Assembly: GCF_003129465.1 (NCBI RefSeq)
Contig: NZ_QFFF01000001.1
Location: 1 to 64,000 of the forward strand
Source: Sphingosinicella humi
GTDB taxonomy: Bacteria; Pseudomonadota; Alphaproteobacteria; Sphingomonadales; Sphingomonadaceae
Reading direction: 5' to 3'
Length of the DNA stretch: 64,000 nt
Shown: positions 31,848 through 42,629 of the stretch, piece after piece
Numbering within the stretch: position 1 is the stretch's first letter
Layout: each line of letters opens with the position of its first letter
Made by a program: the position numbers and the translations under genes
The notes under the pieces: generated by a model
What the model saw: only the letters and a program-made list of their open reading frames with translations
Told to the model about the DNA's origin: nothing
Databases searched by the model: none

Positions 31848-33506
31848 ATGACCAATATCCGCACCGGTGGCCGCATCCTCGTCGACAATCTCCTGGCGCA
31901 GGGATGTGACCGCATCTTCTGCGTCCCCGGCGAAAGCTATCTCGCCGCGCTCGACGCGCTGCATGATACGCCTCAGATCGACCTCGTCGTCTGCCGCCAG
32001 GAAGGCGGCGTCACCTATATGGCCGAGGCCGACGGCAAGATGACCGGTCGCCCCGGCATCGCTTTCGTGACGCGCGGGCCGGGCGCCACCAATGCCTCGG
32101 TCGGCGTCCATGTCGCGATGCAGGATTCGACGCCGATGATCCTCTTCGTCGGCGATGTCGCGCGCGGCGACCGTGACCGCGAGGGTTTCCAGGAAGTCGA
32201 CTTCCAGACGATGTTCGCGCCGCTCTCCAAATGGGCCGCGCGGATCGATGACGCCGCGCGTATCCCGGAATATGTCGCGCGAGCCTATTCCGTGGCGATC
32301 TCGGGCCGACCCGGCCCAGTCGTGCTGGCGCTTCCTGAAGACATGCTCCGCGATGAGGTGGAGGCAATCGACCGTCCCCGCGTCGAGCGGCCGATCCAGG
32401 TCCCCTGCCCCCAGGAAATCGCCGCCATTGGCGAGAAGCTGCGGGCGGCCAAGCGGCCTGTCGCGATCGTCGGCGGCGCCGGCTGGACGCGCGATGGCGG
32501 CGCCGCCTTTGCCCGCTTCGCCGAGGCTTGGGGCCTTCCCGTAGCCGTCGCCTTCCGGCGCCAGGATTCAGTGTCGAACGACTGCGCCGTCTATGCCGGC
32601 AATCTCGGCTACGGCCCCAACCCCAAGCTGGTGGAGCGGGTCAAGGCCGCCGACCTGATCCTCGTCGTCGGCGCCCGCCTCGGGGAGGCGACGACCGACG
32701 GCTACACCCTCGTCACTCCGGACCATCCGGGCCAGACGCTAATCCACATCCATCCCGATCCGAACGAACTCGGCCGCGTCTACCGCACCGATCAGGCGAT
32801 GTGCGTCGACATGACCGTGGGCCTCGCCCTCGAAACGCTGGAGCCGCCCTCCCCCCGCCCGACTGCCGGCGAGGAGGCGCATCGCGAATGGCTCGACTGG
32901 AGTACGGCGCAGCCGCGCGACATCGCGCTCGATCTCGGCCAGGCCGTCATGCAGATGCGCGAGGCGCTTCCCGCCGACAGCATCATCTGCAACGGCGCCG
33001 GCAACTTCTCCGGGTGGTGGCACCGCTACTGGCGCTATGCCGAGCAGCCGAGCCAGCTCGCCCCCACCAACGGCTCGATGGGCTACGGCATGCCCGCCGG
33101 CGTCGCGGCGGCGCTGCGCCTCCGTGATCGGCAGGTGGTCGTCGTCGCCGGCGATGGCGATTTCATGATGAACGGCCAGGAATTGGCTACCGCCGTCCGC
33201 TATGGCGCGGACATGCTGATCCTGGTGATCGACAATGCCAGCTACGGCACCATCCGCATGCACCAGGAGCGGGAATATCCCGCGCGCCTGTCCGGCACCG
33301 AGCTGGTGAACCCCGATTTCGCCGCGCTGGCCCGGGCCTATGGCGCCTGGGCAGAAACGGTGGAGCGTACCGAAGATTTCGCACAGGCGCTGGCGCGCGC
33401 GCAAGAACGGTCCGGCGTTAAGCTCCTCCATCTCAAGACGGATGTGGAGAATATCACGGCGAACACCACGATTACCGCCTTACGCGAGCGGGCGCGCAGC
33501 CGGTAG
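31848..33506 (+). CDS. Thiamine-diphosphate enzyme, acetolactate-synthase-like
   Basis: 552 aa, three-domain TPP enzyme: N-terminal Pyr domain with VCRQEGGVTYMAEADGKMTG (conserved Glu), VTRGPGATNASVGVHVAMQD; central domain (about 195-330); PP domain with GDGDFMMNGQELATAVRYGA and VIDNASYGTIRMHQE, the Mg/ThDP motif. Lacks an adjacent small subunit gene, so it may not be the biosynthetic IlvB; pyruvate decarboxylase- or oxalyl-CoA-type activities cannot be excluded. Confidence 0.88.
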   Translation: MTNIRTGGRILVDNLLAQGCDRIFCVPGESYLAALDALHDTPQIDLVVCRQEGGVTYMAEADGKMTGRPGIAFVTRGPGATNASVGVHVAMQDSTPMILFVGDVARGDRDREGFQEVDFQTMFAPLSKWAARIDDAARIPEYVARAYSVAISGRPGPVVLALPEDMLRDEVEAIDRPRVERPIQVPCPQEIAAIGEKLRAAKRPVAIVGGAGWTRDGGAAFARFAEAWGLPVAVAFRRQDSVSNDCAVYAGNLGYGPNPKLVERVKAADLILVVGARLGEATTDGYTLVTPDHPGQTLIHIHPDPNELGRVYRTDQAMCVDMTVGLALETLEPPSPRPTAGEEAHREWLDWSTAQPRDIALDLGQAVMQMREALPADSIICNGAGNFSGWWHRYWRYAEQPSQLAPTNGSMGYGMPAGVAAALRLRDRQVVVVAGDGDFMMNGQELATAVRYGADMLILVIDNASYGTIRMHQEREYPARLSGTELVNPDFAALARAYGAWAETVERTEDFAQALARAQERSGVKLLHLKTDVENITANTTITALRERARSR

Positions 33507-33537
33507 GATAGGCCGATCGTTAGAAGAAAGCTTGCTC

Positions 33538-34467
33538 ATGCACCGCGCGAAAAGCCTGATCCCTCTAGCTCTTCTGATCTCGAGCCCGTCTCTCGCCGCC
33601 CAGCTCTCCGACGATCTGGTGGCGGAGCTCGACGCTGCTGCGGCCGGCGAAACGGGTGAACAGAGGACGGAAGAGCCTGCCGCCGATCCGCAGCCGGACG
33701 AGCAAGAACAGACGATCGAGGGCGAAGAAGCCGCGGACCCGAACGGCGAAGGAGAAGCTGGGAACGACCTCATCGCCAAGCTTGCGTCCCTGGCGGCAGA
33801 AGGCGATGCCGAGGCCGCTTACCATCTCGGCATGGCCTATCATCTCGGCGCCAACGGTGCGAAGAAGGATCTCCCAAAAGCCTTCGAGCTGTTCAAGCAG
33901 TCCGCCGAGGCGGGCAATCCCCTCGGCGCCTACATGCTGGGTTCCTATTATGCGGGTGATGGCGGGAATGCAGTCGAGGCCGATGCCGAACTGGCCCTGA
34001 AGCACAAGCTCGCGGCCGCCGATGCCGGCCATGCGCTGGCTCAACATGACGTCGCCCAGCAATTCTACGAGCGGGGCGAGACCGACAAGGCGCTCGACTA
34101 TCTGCTCGCCTCCGCCAAGCAGGGCTATCTCCCCTCGCTCCAGGCGCTCGCCTCCCTCTACAGCGGGGAAGGCAAGGTGGCGAAGGACCCCGTCAGGCAG
34201 TTCGCCTATGTCGCGTTGCTCCAGGGCAGCTCAGGCGACGCGCCGTCCAAGCGCCTGCAGGAATGGCGCGACAAGATGCAGGCGGAGCTCAGCGAGGAAC
34301 AGCTGAAGCAAGCGGTCGAGATCGTCCAGACCTGGAAGACCGAGCCGTCCGAGGTGACCCAGAAGGCGTTGTCCGGCGAGGCTGCCGCACTGAAGCTCCT
34401 CGGCCTCGAGGCTGCGGCGCCCGAACCGCCAAAAATCGACAGCCAGGAGGCCCCGGAAGGCCGTTAA
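33538..34467 (+). CDS. Exported Sel1-repeat protein
   Basis: 309 aa from the ATG at 33538, with signal peptide KSLIPLALLISSPSLAAQ. An acidic linker (residues about 40-75) precedes Sel1-like TPR repeats: AAYHLGMAYHLGANGAKKDL, AFELFKQSAEAGNPLGAYML, HKLAAADAGHALAQHDVAQQ, DYLLASAKQGYLPSLQALAS. Probably a periplasmic scaffold protein. The frame open upstream runs inside the previous gene and is not used. Confidence 0.85.
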   Translation: MHRAKSLIPLALLISSPSLAAQLSDDLVAELDAAAAGETGEQRTEEPAADPQPDEQEQTIEGEEAADPNGEGEAGNDLIAKLASLAAEGDAEAAYHLGMAYHLGANGAKKDLPKAFELFKQSAEAGNPLGAYMLGSYYAGDGGNAVEADAELALKHKLAAADAGHALAQHDVAQQFYERGETDKALDYLLASAKQGYLPSLQALASLYSGEGKVAKDPVRQFAYVALLQGSSGDAPSKRLQEWRDKMQAELSEEQLKQAVEIVQTWKTEPSEVTQKALSGEAAALKLLGLEAAAPEPPKIDSQEAPEGR

Positions 34468-34470
34468 GAT

Positions 34471-36453
34471 CTAGAGTCCGAACGGATAGGTTTCTTCTTC
34501 GGCCGCCTCGATCTTGCCCGGCAGCGGAGTCACCGCGGTCGTCTCGTCGAACCACACCCAGGCGTCGAACTGACCCGGCAGGATCGCCTGCGAATAATGG
34601 CTCCAGCGCTCGGTTTCCGGCCGATAGATGACGCCGATGAATCGCTCCAGCCGCGGCTCCTCCAGCATCTCGCGCAGCCCCTCCTCGGCGCCGCGCAGAT
34701 CGAGCAGGAACTGCTTCACATTGCTGTCGTGCGAGACACGCTCGTAGCTACCGGATAGCGACGGCCGCACTGCCTTCACCTCCATCGGGGCATCCCAGTC
34801 GCTCGCGGCGGCGACGGTGCCGCTATGGGTCCCGAAGCCGATCAGCATCGCCTCCCGACCGAAGCGTTCGCGGCAGAGCTGGCCGATATTCAGCTCCTCG
34901 CGCACCTGCCCCATTTCGGTGTGGCTGGCATCGCCGATATGGCTGTTGTGCGCCCAGACGATCGCCTTCGACTCAGGCCCCTTGGCATCGAGCAGCTGGC
35001 AGAGCGTTTCGAACATATGGGTGTCGCGCAGGTTCCAGCTCTCGGCCGCCCCATGATACATCACGCGATAATATTCCTCGGCATTCTTGATCAGCCGGGC
35101 ATTGGCGGTCGCGTCGAGGAACTCGTCGCCATCCTCCGCGGCATATTCGAGCTTCCTCTGCAAAAGCTCGCGCAGCATCTCGACGACCGGCCGCTCGCAT
35201 TCGGCGAAGCCGCGCGTGATGGCCATCCGGCCATAACCCTGCGGGTTCTTGGCATAGGGCATCAGGCAACCGTACCGCTCCCGCGCCACCGCCGCGGCTT
35301 CGGGGTCGACATCGTCCAGATAATCGATGACGGCGCGCATCGAGCCGCCAAGATTGTAGAGATCGAGCCCATAGAAACCGGTCATCTCGTCCGGCGCCCG
35401 ACCTTCATTGTGCCGCCGCAGCCAGCGGATGAAAGCGTCCACATCCGTGTTGCGCCACATCCAGGTCGGGAAGCGCTGGAAGGCCGCCTCCTCGCCCTCG
35501 CGTATCGGGCGATGCCGCACATAACGGTCGACGGCCGCCGCATCCGGCCAATCCGCCTCGACGGCAACGATGGTAAAGCCATGCTCCTCGATCAGCCGTT
35601 TCGTGATGGCGGCGCGGGCGCGGTAGAATTCGGATGTGCCGTGACTGGCTTCGCCGAGCAGCACGACCCGGGCTCCGGCATAGGTATCGAAGAGCGCGCC
35701 GAAGGCAGGATCGTCGATCGCCGGCAACGGCTCGGCCGCGGCTCCGATGAGTTCTGGCAGCGACCGGAGCGCCTGCCGCCCGCCTTCCTCGTCCCGGAAG
35801 CCATGGGCGCCGATGAGCGGCACAAAGCGCACTCCGCCGAGGTCTTCCGCTCGAAAATCGTCATCACCGAGCCGGGTGACCTTTACCAGCTTCTGGATCG
35901 AATGCGGCTCGCCGACCGGCATGACCAGTCGCCCGCCGTCGGAGAGCTGGTTGCGCAGCTCCTTCGGCACGTCCGGCCCGCTCGCGGCCGCGATGATCGC
36001 ATCGAAGGGCGCCTCCCGCGGCAGACCCTTGGTGCCGTCGCCATGGATGATGGTGACATTGTCGTAGCCGAGCCGCTTCATCCGCGCCGCGGCCAATTCG
36101 GCCAGCTGCGCGTGGCGCTCGATGGCGAACACCTGGTCCGCCACCTGCCCCATCACCGCGGCGGCATAGCCGGAGCCGGCGCCGATCTCGAGCACGCGAT
36201 CGCCCGCCTTGAGCCCCGCCGCCTCGATCATCAGGGCGACGATATAAGGCTGCGAGATCGTCTGCTCGGCTTCGATCGGCAGCGGCGAATCCTCGAAGGC
36301 GAACTCGCGCAGATGCGCCGGCACGAACGCCTCGCGCGGCACGGTCCGCATCGCATCGAGCAGGCGGCGGTCCGTTATGCCTCGTGCAGCAATCTGCCGC
36401 TCGACCATCCGCTCGCGCGCGGCGGCGGCATCCATGACAGGTGCATCGACCAT
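34471..36453 (-). CDS. Fusion of protein-L-isoaspartate O-methyltransferase and erythromycin-esterase-like domain
   Basis: 660 aa. Residues 1-215 are a Pcm-type methyltransferase: QPYIVALMIEAAGLKAGDRV, SAM loop EIGAGSGYAA (about 89-98), and FDAIIAAASGPDVPKELRNQ. Residues about 228-650 form an erythromycin esterase-like domain with LGEASHGTSEFYRAR (Glu268, His271), VAVEADWPDAAAVDRY (Glu298 region) and VWAHNSHIGDASH, i.e. the Ere catalytic Glu/His set is kept. Pcm repairs isoaspartyl damage; the substrate of the esterase part is unknown. ThiS gene lies upstream on the same strand. Confidence 0.9.
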   Translation of the reverse strand: MVDAPVMDAAAARERMVERQIAARGITDRRLLDAMRTVPREAFVPAHLREFAFEDSPLPIEAEQTISQPYIVALMIEAAGLKAGDRVLEIGAGSGYAAAVMGQVADQVFAIERHAQLAELAAARMKRLGYDNVTIIHGDGTKGLPREAPFDAIIAAASGPDVPKELRNQLSDGGRLVMPVGEPHSIQKLVKVTRLGDDDFRAEDLGGVRFVPLIGAHGFRDEEGGRQALRSLPELIGAAAEPLPAIDDPAFGALFDTYAGARVVLLGEASHGTSEFYRARAAITKRLIEEHGFTIVAVEADWPDAAAVDRYVRHRPIREGEEAAFQRFPTWMWRNTDVDAFIRWLRRHNEGRAPDEMTGFYGLDLYNLGGSMRAVIDYLDDVDPEAAAVARERYGCLMPYAKNPQGYGRMAITRGFAECERPVVEMLRELLQRKLEYAAEDGDEFLDATANARLIKNAEEYYRVMYHGAAESWNLRDTHMFETLCQLLDAKGPESKAIVWAHNSHIGDASHTEMGQVREELNIGQLCRERFGREAMLIGFGTHSGTVAAASDWDAPMEVKAVRPSLSGSYERVSHDSNVKQFLLDLRGAEEGLREMLEEPRLERFIGVIYRPETERWSHYSQAILPGQFDAWVWFDETTAVTPLPGKIEAAEEETYPFGL

Positions 36454-36550
36454 GTCGGCCTCCCGGAAGCTTCGAGAGTCAAACCGGCACGGCCGGCGGA
36501 CGTTCCGTTTTCCTATCTCTCCACGAGCTCTGCGCGCGGGGGAGGAGAAA

Positions 36551-36769
36551 TCAACCGCCGCCGACGAACGTCACGATCTCGAAATCGTCGCCATCTTCGA
36601 CGCGGACATCGGCGAGAGTCGAGCGCGGCACGATTTCCAGGTTGCGCTCGACGGCCACCTTGGTGGGCTCCAGCCCAAGCTCCGACGCCAGCTCGGCGAT
36701 CGTCATTCCCGCGACCACCCGGCGATGGTCGCCATTGACCTTGATCGATACGGTACCGTCGTCGTGCAT
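36551..36769 (-). CDS. thiS: Sulfur carrier protein ThiS-like
   Basis: 72 aa from the ATG at 36769, preceded by GGGAG. Ubiquitin-like beta-grasp: VSIKVNGDHRRVVAGMTIAE, LGLEPTKVAVERNLEIVPRS, DFEIVTFVGGG with the C-terminal Gly-Gly needed for thiocarboxylation in thiazole synthesis. Usually next to thiG; here the downstream gene is the Pcm-esterase fusion, so partners are elsewhere. Confidence 0.85.
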   Translation of the reverse strand: MHDDGTVSIKVNGDHRRVVAGMTIAELASELGLEPTKVAVERNLEIVPRSTLADVRVEDGDDFEIVTFVGGG

Positions 36770-36816
36770 CTCGCTCCCTTTGCGCAATCGCCTTTCGGGC
36801 CATATAGGAAGCCGCC

Positions 36817-37257
36817 ATGGCGAAACCACCGACCGTCTTTGTCCTCAATGGCCCCAACCTCAATCTGCTGGGGACGCGGGAGCCCGAAATCTATGGCTCC
36901 GATACGCTGGACGACATCGCCGGCCGTCTCGAGGACCGGGCGCGCGAGCTCGGCCTCGCCGTCGACCTGCGCCAGTCCAACCATGAAGGCCATCTGATAG
37001 ACTGGCTGCACGAGGCGCAGGCGGAAGATGCCAAAACGGTGATCCTCAACGCCGGCGCCTTCACCCATACCTCGGTCGCACTGCACGACGCGATCAAGGC
37101 CATTACGGTGCCGGTGATCGAGGTGCATTTGTCCAATCCGTCGGCGCGGGAATCTTTCCGCCGCCGCAGCTTCATCGCGCCCGTCGCAAGGGGCACCATC
37201 GCCGGCTTCGGAGCGCTCGGCTACCAGCTCGCGCTGGACGCCGCCGCCCGTCTCTGA
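36817..37257 (+). CDS. aroQ: 3-dehydroquinate dehydratase, type II
   Basis: 146 aa. [17 protein letters not shown] opens the flavodoxin-like fold (catalytic Tyr in IYG), [34 protein letters not shown], and [20 protein letters not shown] containing the loop arginine/histidine residues complete the active site. Third step of the shikimate pathway. Linked to accB and accC downstream, a conserved alphaproteobacterial neighbourhood. Confidence 0.96.
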   Translation: MAKPPTVFVLNGPNLNLLGTREPEIYGSDTLDDIAGRLEDRARELGLAVDLRQSNHEGHLIDWLHEAQAEDAKTVILNAGAFTHTSVALHDAIKAITVPVIEVHLSNPSARESFRRRSFIAPVARGTIAGFGALGYQLALDAAARL

Positions 37258-37289
37258 CAGAGCGCCCAAAACAGGGAACCAAGAGTCCA

Positions 37290-37772
37290 ATGACCGATAA
37301 GACCAACCCCCAGGGAACGATGCGGGTCGACACCGATCTCGTCCGCCGCCTGGCCGAAATGCTGAACGAGAACGATCTCTCCGAAATCGAGGTCGAGGAC
37401 GGCGACCGCAAGATTGTCGTCAAGAGGCAGATGATGACGGTGGCCGCCGCGCCCATGGCCCATGCCGCGCCCTTGGCCGCCGCGCCGGCCCCTCAGGTCC
37501 AGGCTTCCGTGGCCGAGGAGTCCCTCGCCGCCGCCCATGCCGGCGCCGTCAAGTCGCCGATGGTGGGGACCGCCTATCTTGCCGGTGAGCCGGGCGGGAA
37601 GCCCTTCGTCTCGGCGGGCCAGAAGGTGAGTGCCGGCGATACGCTCCTCATCGTCGAAGCGATGAAAGTGATGAACCCGATCGCGGCGCCGCGCGCCGGC
37701 ACCATCAAGGAAGTGCTGGTCCAGGACGCGCAGCCGGTCGAATTCGATCAGCCGCTCGTGATCATCGAGTAA
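37290..37772 (+). CDS. accB: Biotin carboxyl carrier protein of acetyl-CoA carboxylase
   Basis: 160 aa. N-terminal helical part, a Pro/Ala-rich linker (about 55-75), then the biotinyl domain with the biotinylation motif EAMKVMN (Lys126) and [20 protein letters not shown]. Carries CO2 between biotin carboxylase and carboxyltransferase in fatty acid synthesis. Eight bp before accC, with which it forms an operon. Confidence 0.97.
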   Translation: MTDKTNPQGTMRVDTDLVRRLAEMLNENDLSEIEVEDGDRKIVVKRQMMTVAAAPMAHAAPLAAAPAPQVQASVAEESLAAAHAGAVKSPMVGTAYLAGEPGGKPFVSAGQKVSAGDTLLIVEAMKVMNPIAAPRAGTIKEVLVQDAQPVEFDQPLVIIE

Positions 37773-37780
37773 GGGCGGCC

Positions 37781-39130
<1,350 letters not shown>

Positions 39131-39177
39131 GGCGCCCGGGGACAGCGACCAGGCCCTTCGCGCTTGGCCCGGTTCAC

Positions 39178-39253
39178 GTCATTGCGAGGAGCGAAGCGAC
39201 GAAGCAATCCAGGCTAGCGCCCCACTGGATTGCTTCGCTGCGCTCGCAATGAC
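39178..39253. repeat. GTCATTGCGAG inverted repeat unit (76 bp)
   Basis: GTCATTGCGAGGAGCGAAGC and the facing GCTGCGCTCGCAATGAC, with inner CAATCCAG and CTGGATTG-like arms (ACTGGATTG). Lies between the convergent accC and L,D-transpeptidase genes. Confidence 0.9.
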
Positions 39254-39271
39254 GATCTCGTGTGACGCGAC

Positions 39272-39958
39272 CTAGATCGTGTAATGCTCGCTCATCCACT
39301 CGTGGGTGACGAGCACCTGATCGCCCAGGCCCGCCGCTTCGAACAGGATGGCGGCAAATTCATCCGGCAGCCCGATGCAGCCATGGGTCGCCCATTCATA
39401 GCCGATCTCGCCGCTGCCGTGGATGGCGATGCCGTCCCAGGTGAGCCGCAGCATGTAGGGCATCGGCGCCCCGGCATAGAGGTTCGACACATGGTCGATG
39501 TCCTTCTCCAGGATGGGGAAGGTTCCCGTCGGCGTCGGCTTGTCGTCCGCGCCGTAGATGATGACCGACCGCCCGATCTCGACGCCGGCGCGATAGACGT
39601 AGAGGCGCTGCGCGGTGAGGTCGATGACGATGCCGATCGGCCCCTCCGGCACGCCCTCCTCGTCCCAGACATAGTCGTTGGGCTGCAGCGGACGATCGAG
39701 GCTGAGCACCGTGTTGACGGTGAACGCGCTCGCCGATGGGGCAGCGGCCAACTGGACGGACGGACCCGCAGTCTCGGCCAGGGGCGCCGAAGGGATCGAG
39801 GCCTCGATCGGAGTGGCCGGACCGATCGCTGAATCGGAAAGCTCAGCCGTCGCTTTCGCCGCTACCGGCGGCTCATTTTGCGAACAGGCGCCGGCGGCGA
39901 GGCAGAGAAGAATCGCCAATCCCTTCCGGTAGAGCCGCGCCGCTTTGCCCTGAGTCAT
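39272..39958 (-). CDS. L,D-transpeptidase (YkuD) lipoprotein
   Basis: 228 aa. Lipoprotein signal ending LAAGAC with Cys25; Ala/Pro/Ser-rich linker (26-80); YkuD domain from about 107: IGIVIDLTAQRLYVYRAGVE, TPTGTFPILEKD, GIAIHGS (His180) and THGCIGLP (His192, Cys194 nucleophile). It cross-links or anchors to peptidoglycan in the periplasm. No partner genes adjacent. Confidence 0.92.
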   Translation of the reverse strand: MTQGKAARLYRKGLAILLCLAAGACSQNEPPVAAKATAELSDSAIGPATPIEASIPSAPLAETAGPSVQLAAAPSASAFTVNTVLSLDRPLQPNDYVWDEEGVPEGPIGIVIDLTAQRLYVYRAGVEIGRSVIIYGADDKPTPTGTFPILEKDIDHVSNLYAGAPMPYMLRLTWDGIAIHGSGEIGYEWATHGCIGLPDEFAAILFEAAGLGDQVLVTHEWMSEHYTI

Positions 39959-40097
39959 TCTGCCTGTCCCGTTCGCCTTCGCGCGGGACTATTCCGCAAG
40001 CCCGTCTTTATGGCTACCGGCTCATTTACGTTGTATCCGTTCGGGACGCTCATGGCCGGCTTCCTCAACGGAGAAGCGGCCCAACCAGGAAAGAAGA

Positions 40098-40445
40098 ATG
40101 AAAGCGACCATCTATCACAATCCGAAGTGCGGAACGTCTCGCAAGACACTCGAAATCCTCAATGAATCGGGCGCCGACGTCACCGTGATAGAATATCTGA
40201 AGCAGCCGCTCGCCAAGGAGGAGCTTCGCCGCCTCTACGACCGCGCCGGTATCAGCCCGCGCGAAGGCCTGCGCGCCAAGGAGCAACTGGCCAAGGATCT
40301 CGACCTCGCCGGCGGCCATGTCAGCGACAACGCGATTCTGGATGCCATGGTCGAGAACCCGATCCTCATCGAGAGACCGATCGTGGAGACGGAAAAGGGC
40401 GTTCGTCTCTGCCGCCCCCAGGACAAGGTGCGCGAGATACTCTGA
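40098..40445 (+). CDS. arsC: Arsenate reductase, glutaredoxin-coupled (ArsC/Spx family)
   Basis: 115 aa. Catalytic Cys11 in YHNPKCGTSRKTLEIL, YLKQPLAKEELRRLYDRAG, and DNAILDAMVENPILIERPIV, with the arginine triad region RPIV. Reduces arsenate to arsenite with glutathione/glutaredoxin. No arsenite pump or ArsR is linked, so a general redox role is possible. Confidence 0.9.
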   Translation: MKATIYHNPKCGTSRKTLEILNESGADVTVIEYLKQPLAKEELRRLYDRAGISPREGLRAKEQLAKDLDLAGGHVSDNAILDAMVENPILIERPIVETEKGVRLCRPQDKVREIL

Positions 40446-40496
40446 AACTCGCCGAGCCGGCTTGACCCGCGATCCGCTGAGGATCAATCAGGAAGC

Positions 40497-41261
40497 ATGG
40501 CGGTTCTAGACCCGGACCTGCTGCTGCGCGCCTATTCCATCGGCGTGTTTCCGATGGCGGACAGCCGCGACGCCGACGAGGTTTTCTGGGTGGAGCCGCG
40601 CCGCCGCGCGATCATTCCGCTCGACGGCTTCCGCATGTCGCGCTCGCTCCGCAAGACGATCCGGTCGGGCAGCTTCACCGTTACGCACGACAAGGTGTTC
40701 GCCGCCGTCGTGCACAATTGCGCGCAGCGTGAGGAAACCTGGATCAACCGCCAGATCGAGCAGAGCTACAATCTGCTGCACCGACTCGGTCACGCCCATT
40801 CGATCGAATGCTGGCAGGATGAGGAGCTAGTCGGCGGACTCTACGGTGTGCGCCTCGGCGGCGCCTTCTTCGGCGAGAGCATGTTCTCGCTTCGGCCCGA
40901 TGCGTCTAAGGTCGCGCTGGCCTGGCTGGTAGCGCGCCTGATCGTCGGTGGATTCCGGCTGCTCGACTGTCAGTTCATGACGGAGCATCTGGGCCGCCTC
41001 GGCGCGATCGAGGTCGACCAGAAACGCTATGTCTCGATGCTCTCCGCGGCATTGTCCGCGGGCTCTTCCGGCGGCGGCGGCGCAGGCGGCCGGGTCTCTG
41101 CCTCCGGTTCCGCTCCTGCAGGGGCCGGCGGTGCCTCTGCCGGTGCGGCCGGAGCGGAATTCGGCGCGCTCGACCGACTGCTCGCGGCGGATCCTGCGCG
41201 CTCGGTCGATGCGGCGGCGGCCGGATGTGTCATCGCGCAACTTTTGGGCCAGACGTCGTAA
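40497..41261 (+). CDS. aat: Leucyl/phenylalanyl-tRNA-protein transferase
   Basis: 254 aa. Adds Leu/Phe to N-terminal Lys/Arg of proteins, feeding the N-degron pathway. [80 protein letters not shown] and [19 protein letters not shown] are the family signatures. After about residue 190 comes a Gly/Ala/Ser-rich linker and a conserved-looking end [12 protein letters not shown]. The last 235 bp overlap the convergent DUF2155 gene. Confidence 0.94.
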   Translation: MAVLDPDLLLRAYSIGVFPMADSRDADEVFWVEPRRRAIIPLDGFRMSRSLRKTIRSGSFTVTHDKVFAAVVHNCAQREETWINRQIEQSYNLLHRLGHAHSIECWQDEELVGGLYGVRLGGAFFGESMFSLRPDASKVALAWLVARLIVGGFRLLDCQFMTEHLGRLGAIEVDQKRYVSMLSAALSAGSSGGGGAGGRVSASGSAPAGAGGASAGAAGAEFGALDRLLAADPARSVDAAAAGCVIAQLLGQTS

Positions 41262-41683
41262 ACCGGGTGCTCGACGACGTTCAGCGAGGGCGATTCCTTG
41301 TAGAGCCAGCCGGAGAAGACTCGCTGGAACTCCCCCTGGATATTGCGCACGTCTACCTGGACGAAAGCGCCCGTCAGCTGCTGTATCTCCCACGGCGCCG
41401 TCGTCTCGCAGGCCCGCAGCCGAACGATGACATCGTCGACCCGGATGGCCTGCCCCGGCTTCAGCGTCAGGTCCCGCGAGAGGCCGTTGCGCTTGTTGAG
41501 AAAGCCGAGCACCGCCACCCGCTCGGCCATGGGCGTCGTGCCGGGCGCCACTTCGGTGACCGTCTGCGGAATGTCGACGGTCTGCGGTTCCGGCTCCCCT
41601 TCCGGCGCCTTCTCACGCTCGGGAACGCCCCGGCCGCAGGCCGCGAGCAGCGCGAGCGCAGCGATTGGAAACGCGCGCCTCAT
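41027..41683 (-). CDS. DUF2155 lipoprotein
   Basis: 218 aa from the ATG at 41683. Lipobox LLAACG (Cys about 16). The DUF2155 core is [60 protein letters not shown] and [27 protein letters not shown]. The last about 60 residues are a Pro/Ala/Glu-rich tail that reads antisense to aat. ATGA overlap with the upstream mlaD gene. Confidence 0.88.
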   Translation of the reverse strand: MRRAFPIAALALLAACGRGVPEREKAPEGEPEPQTVDIPQTVTEVAPGTTPMAERVAVLGFLNKRNGLSRDLTLKPGQAIRVDDVIVRLRACETTAPWEIQQLTGAFVQVDVRNIQGEFQRVFSGWLYKESPSLNVVEHPVYDVWPKSCAMTHPAAAASTERAGSAASSRSSAPNSAPAAPAEAPPAPAGAEPEAETRPPAPPPPEEPADNAAESIET

Positions 41684-42204
41684 TGTGCCCCCAGCTCTTC
41701 CATCGTGCCCAGCCCCGAATTCTCCTCGTCCTGCGGCGGCGCGGAGTTCCGGCCGCCGGAGCGATTGATGAAGGAGCCGATGAGACCCATCATGTCCACC
41801 GAACCCTGGGTGTCGAAAATCACGTCCCCATTTTTGAGCGGCGTCGGGGATCCGCCCGGCAGGAGGGTGATATAGGTGCCGCCGAGCAGCCCCTCCATGG
41901 TGATCGCAGCGGTGCTGTCGGAGGGGACTTTGAAATCCTCGTCGATCGCCAGGATCACCTCGGCCTGGTAGGTTTCGGGGTCCAGCCGCTGGCTGGCCAC
42001 GCTGCCGACCTTGAGCCCGGCGATCCGAACATCGGTGCCCACGGACACGCCGTTCGCCGCCGGGAACAGCGCGGTGACCTGGATCGAATCGCGGATGCCG
42101 CCGCCGGTCCTCTGCCAGGCGAAGGCAACGAACCATCCTGCGAGCAGGACGACCAGCAGGCCGACCGCGGCCTCGACGAGGTTGTCCCGGAGCAGGCCCT
42201 TCAT
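41680..42204 (-). CDS. mlaD: MlaD-type MCE protein, phospholipid transport
   Basis: 174 aa. One N-terminal transmembrane helix (about 12-30) and one MCE domain: VSVGTDVRIAGLKVGSVASQ, YQAEVILAIDEDFKVPSDST, TMEGLLGGTYITLLPGG. MlaD hexamers bind lipids in the periplasm for the inner membrane Mla ABC transporter. mlaE/mlaF are not adjacent in this window. Its stop overlaps the DUF2155 start. Confidence 0.9.
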   Translation of the reverse strand: MKGLLRDNLVEAAVGLLVVLLAGWFVAFAWQRTGGGIRDSIQVTALFPAANGVSVGTDVRIAGLKVGSVASQRLDPETYQAEVILAIDEDFKVPSDSTAAITMEGLLGGTYITLLPGGSPTPLKNGDVIFDTQGSVDMMGLIGSFINRSGGRNSAPPQDEENSGLGTMEELGAQ

Positions 42205-42207
42205 GAC

Positions 42208-42588
42208 CTATTCGGGCGTCCAGGCCTGATAATCGCCGCTCGCCGCCGCTCGCTGCCCGCCTCGCTCCAAGGCGCCGGAGGGCAGATAGGCGTGGGCCGT
42301 GCCGGTGAGGTTCGGCGTCGACGGCTTCTCGAACTTGCGGATCGGGGGCAGCGCCTCATCGGGCAGGCCGTCGATCTGATGATGCAGCCAGCTATACCAT
42401 TCGGGCGGAATGCGGCTCGCATCGTTAGGACCGTTGTAGATCACCCAACGCTTATTGCCCTTCTTCGCCCGAAAATAGACGTTGCCGAGCGAATCGGTTC
42501 CGACGCGCTCGCCGTGGCGGCGGCTGAACAGCGCTGTGCCGATGGTCGCGCCGTCCCACCAGGTGAATATCTTGGACCAGAAACCCAT
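42208..42588 (-). CDS. NDUFA12-family NADH:ubiquinone oxidoreductase accessory subunit
   Basis: 126 aa. FFGxxxG-type opening replaced by KIFTWWDGATIGTALFSRRH, then GERVGTDSLGNVYF, KRWVIYNGPNDASRIPPEWY, SWLHH and the C-terminal PNLTGTAHAYLPSGAL are typical for alphaproteobacterial NDUFA12 homologues. An accessory complex I subunit on the cytosolic side of the membrane arm junction. Three bp upstream of mlaD. Confidence 0.93.
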   Translation of the reverse strand: MGFWSKIFTWWDGATIGTALFSRRHGERVGTDSLGNVYFRAKKGNKRWVIYNGPNDASRIPPEWYSWLHHQIDGLPDEALPPIRKFEKPSTPNLTGTAHAYLPSGALERGGQRAAASGDYQAWTPE

Positions 42589-42629
42589 GGCCGCTCGCCT
42601 AGCCTCGTTGGGGGATGATACGCAAGCGC

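Noticed and set aside
34471-36453. Macrolide resistance gene
   Set aside because: The esterase domain is fused to Pcm and embedded in core genes; catalytic residues do not show macrolide specificity.
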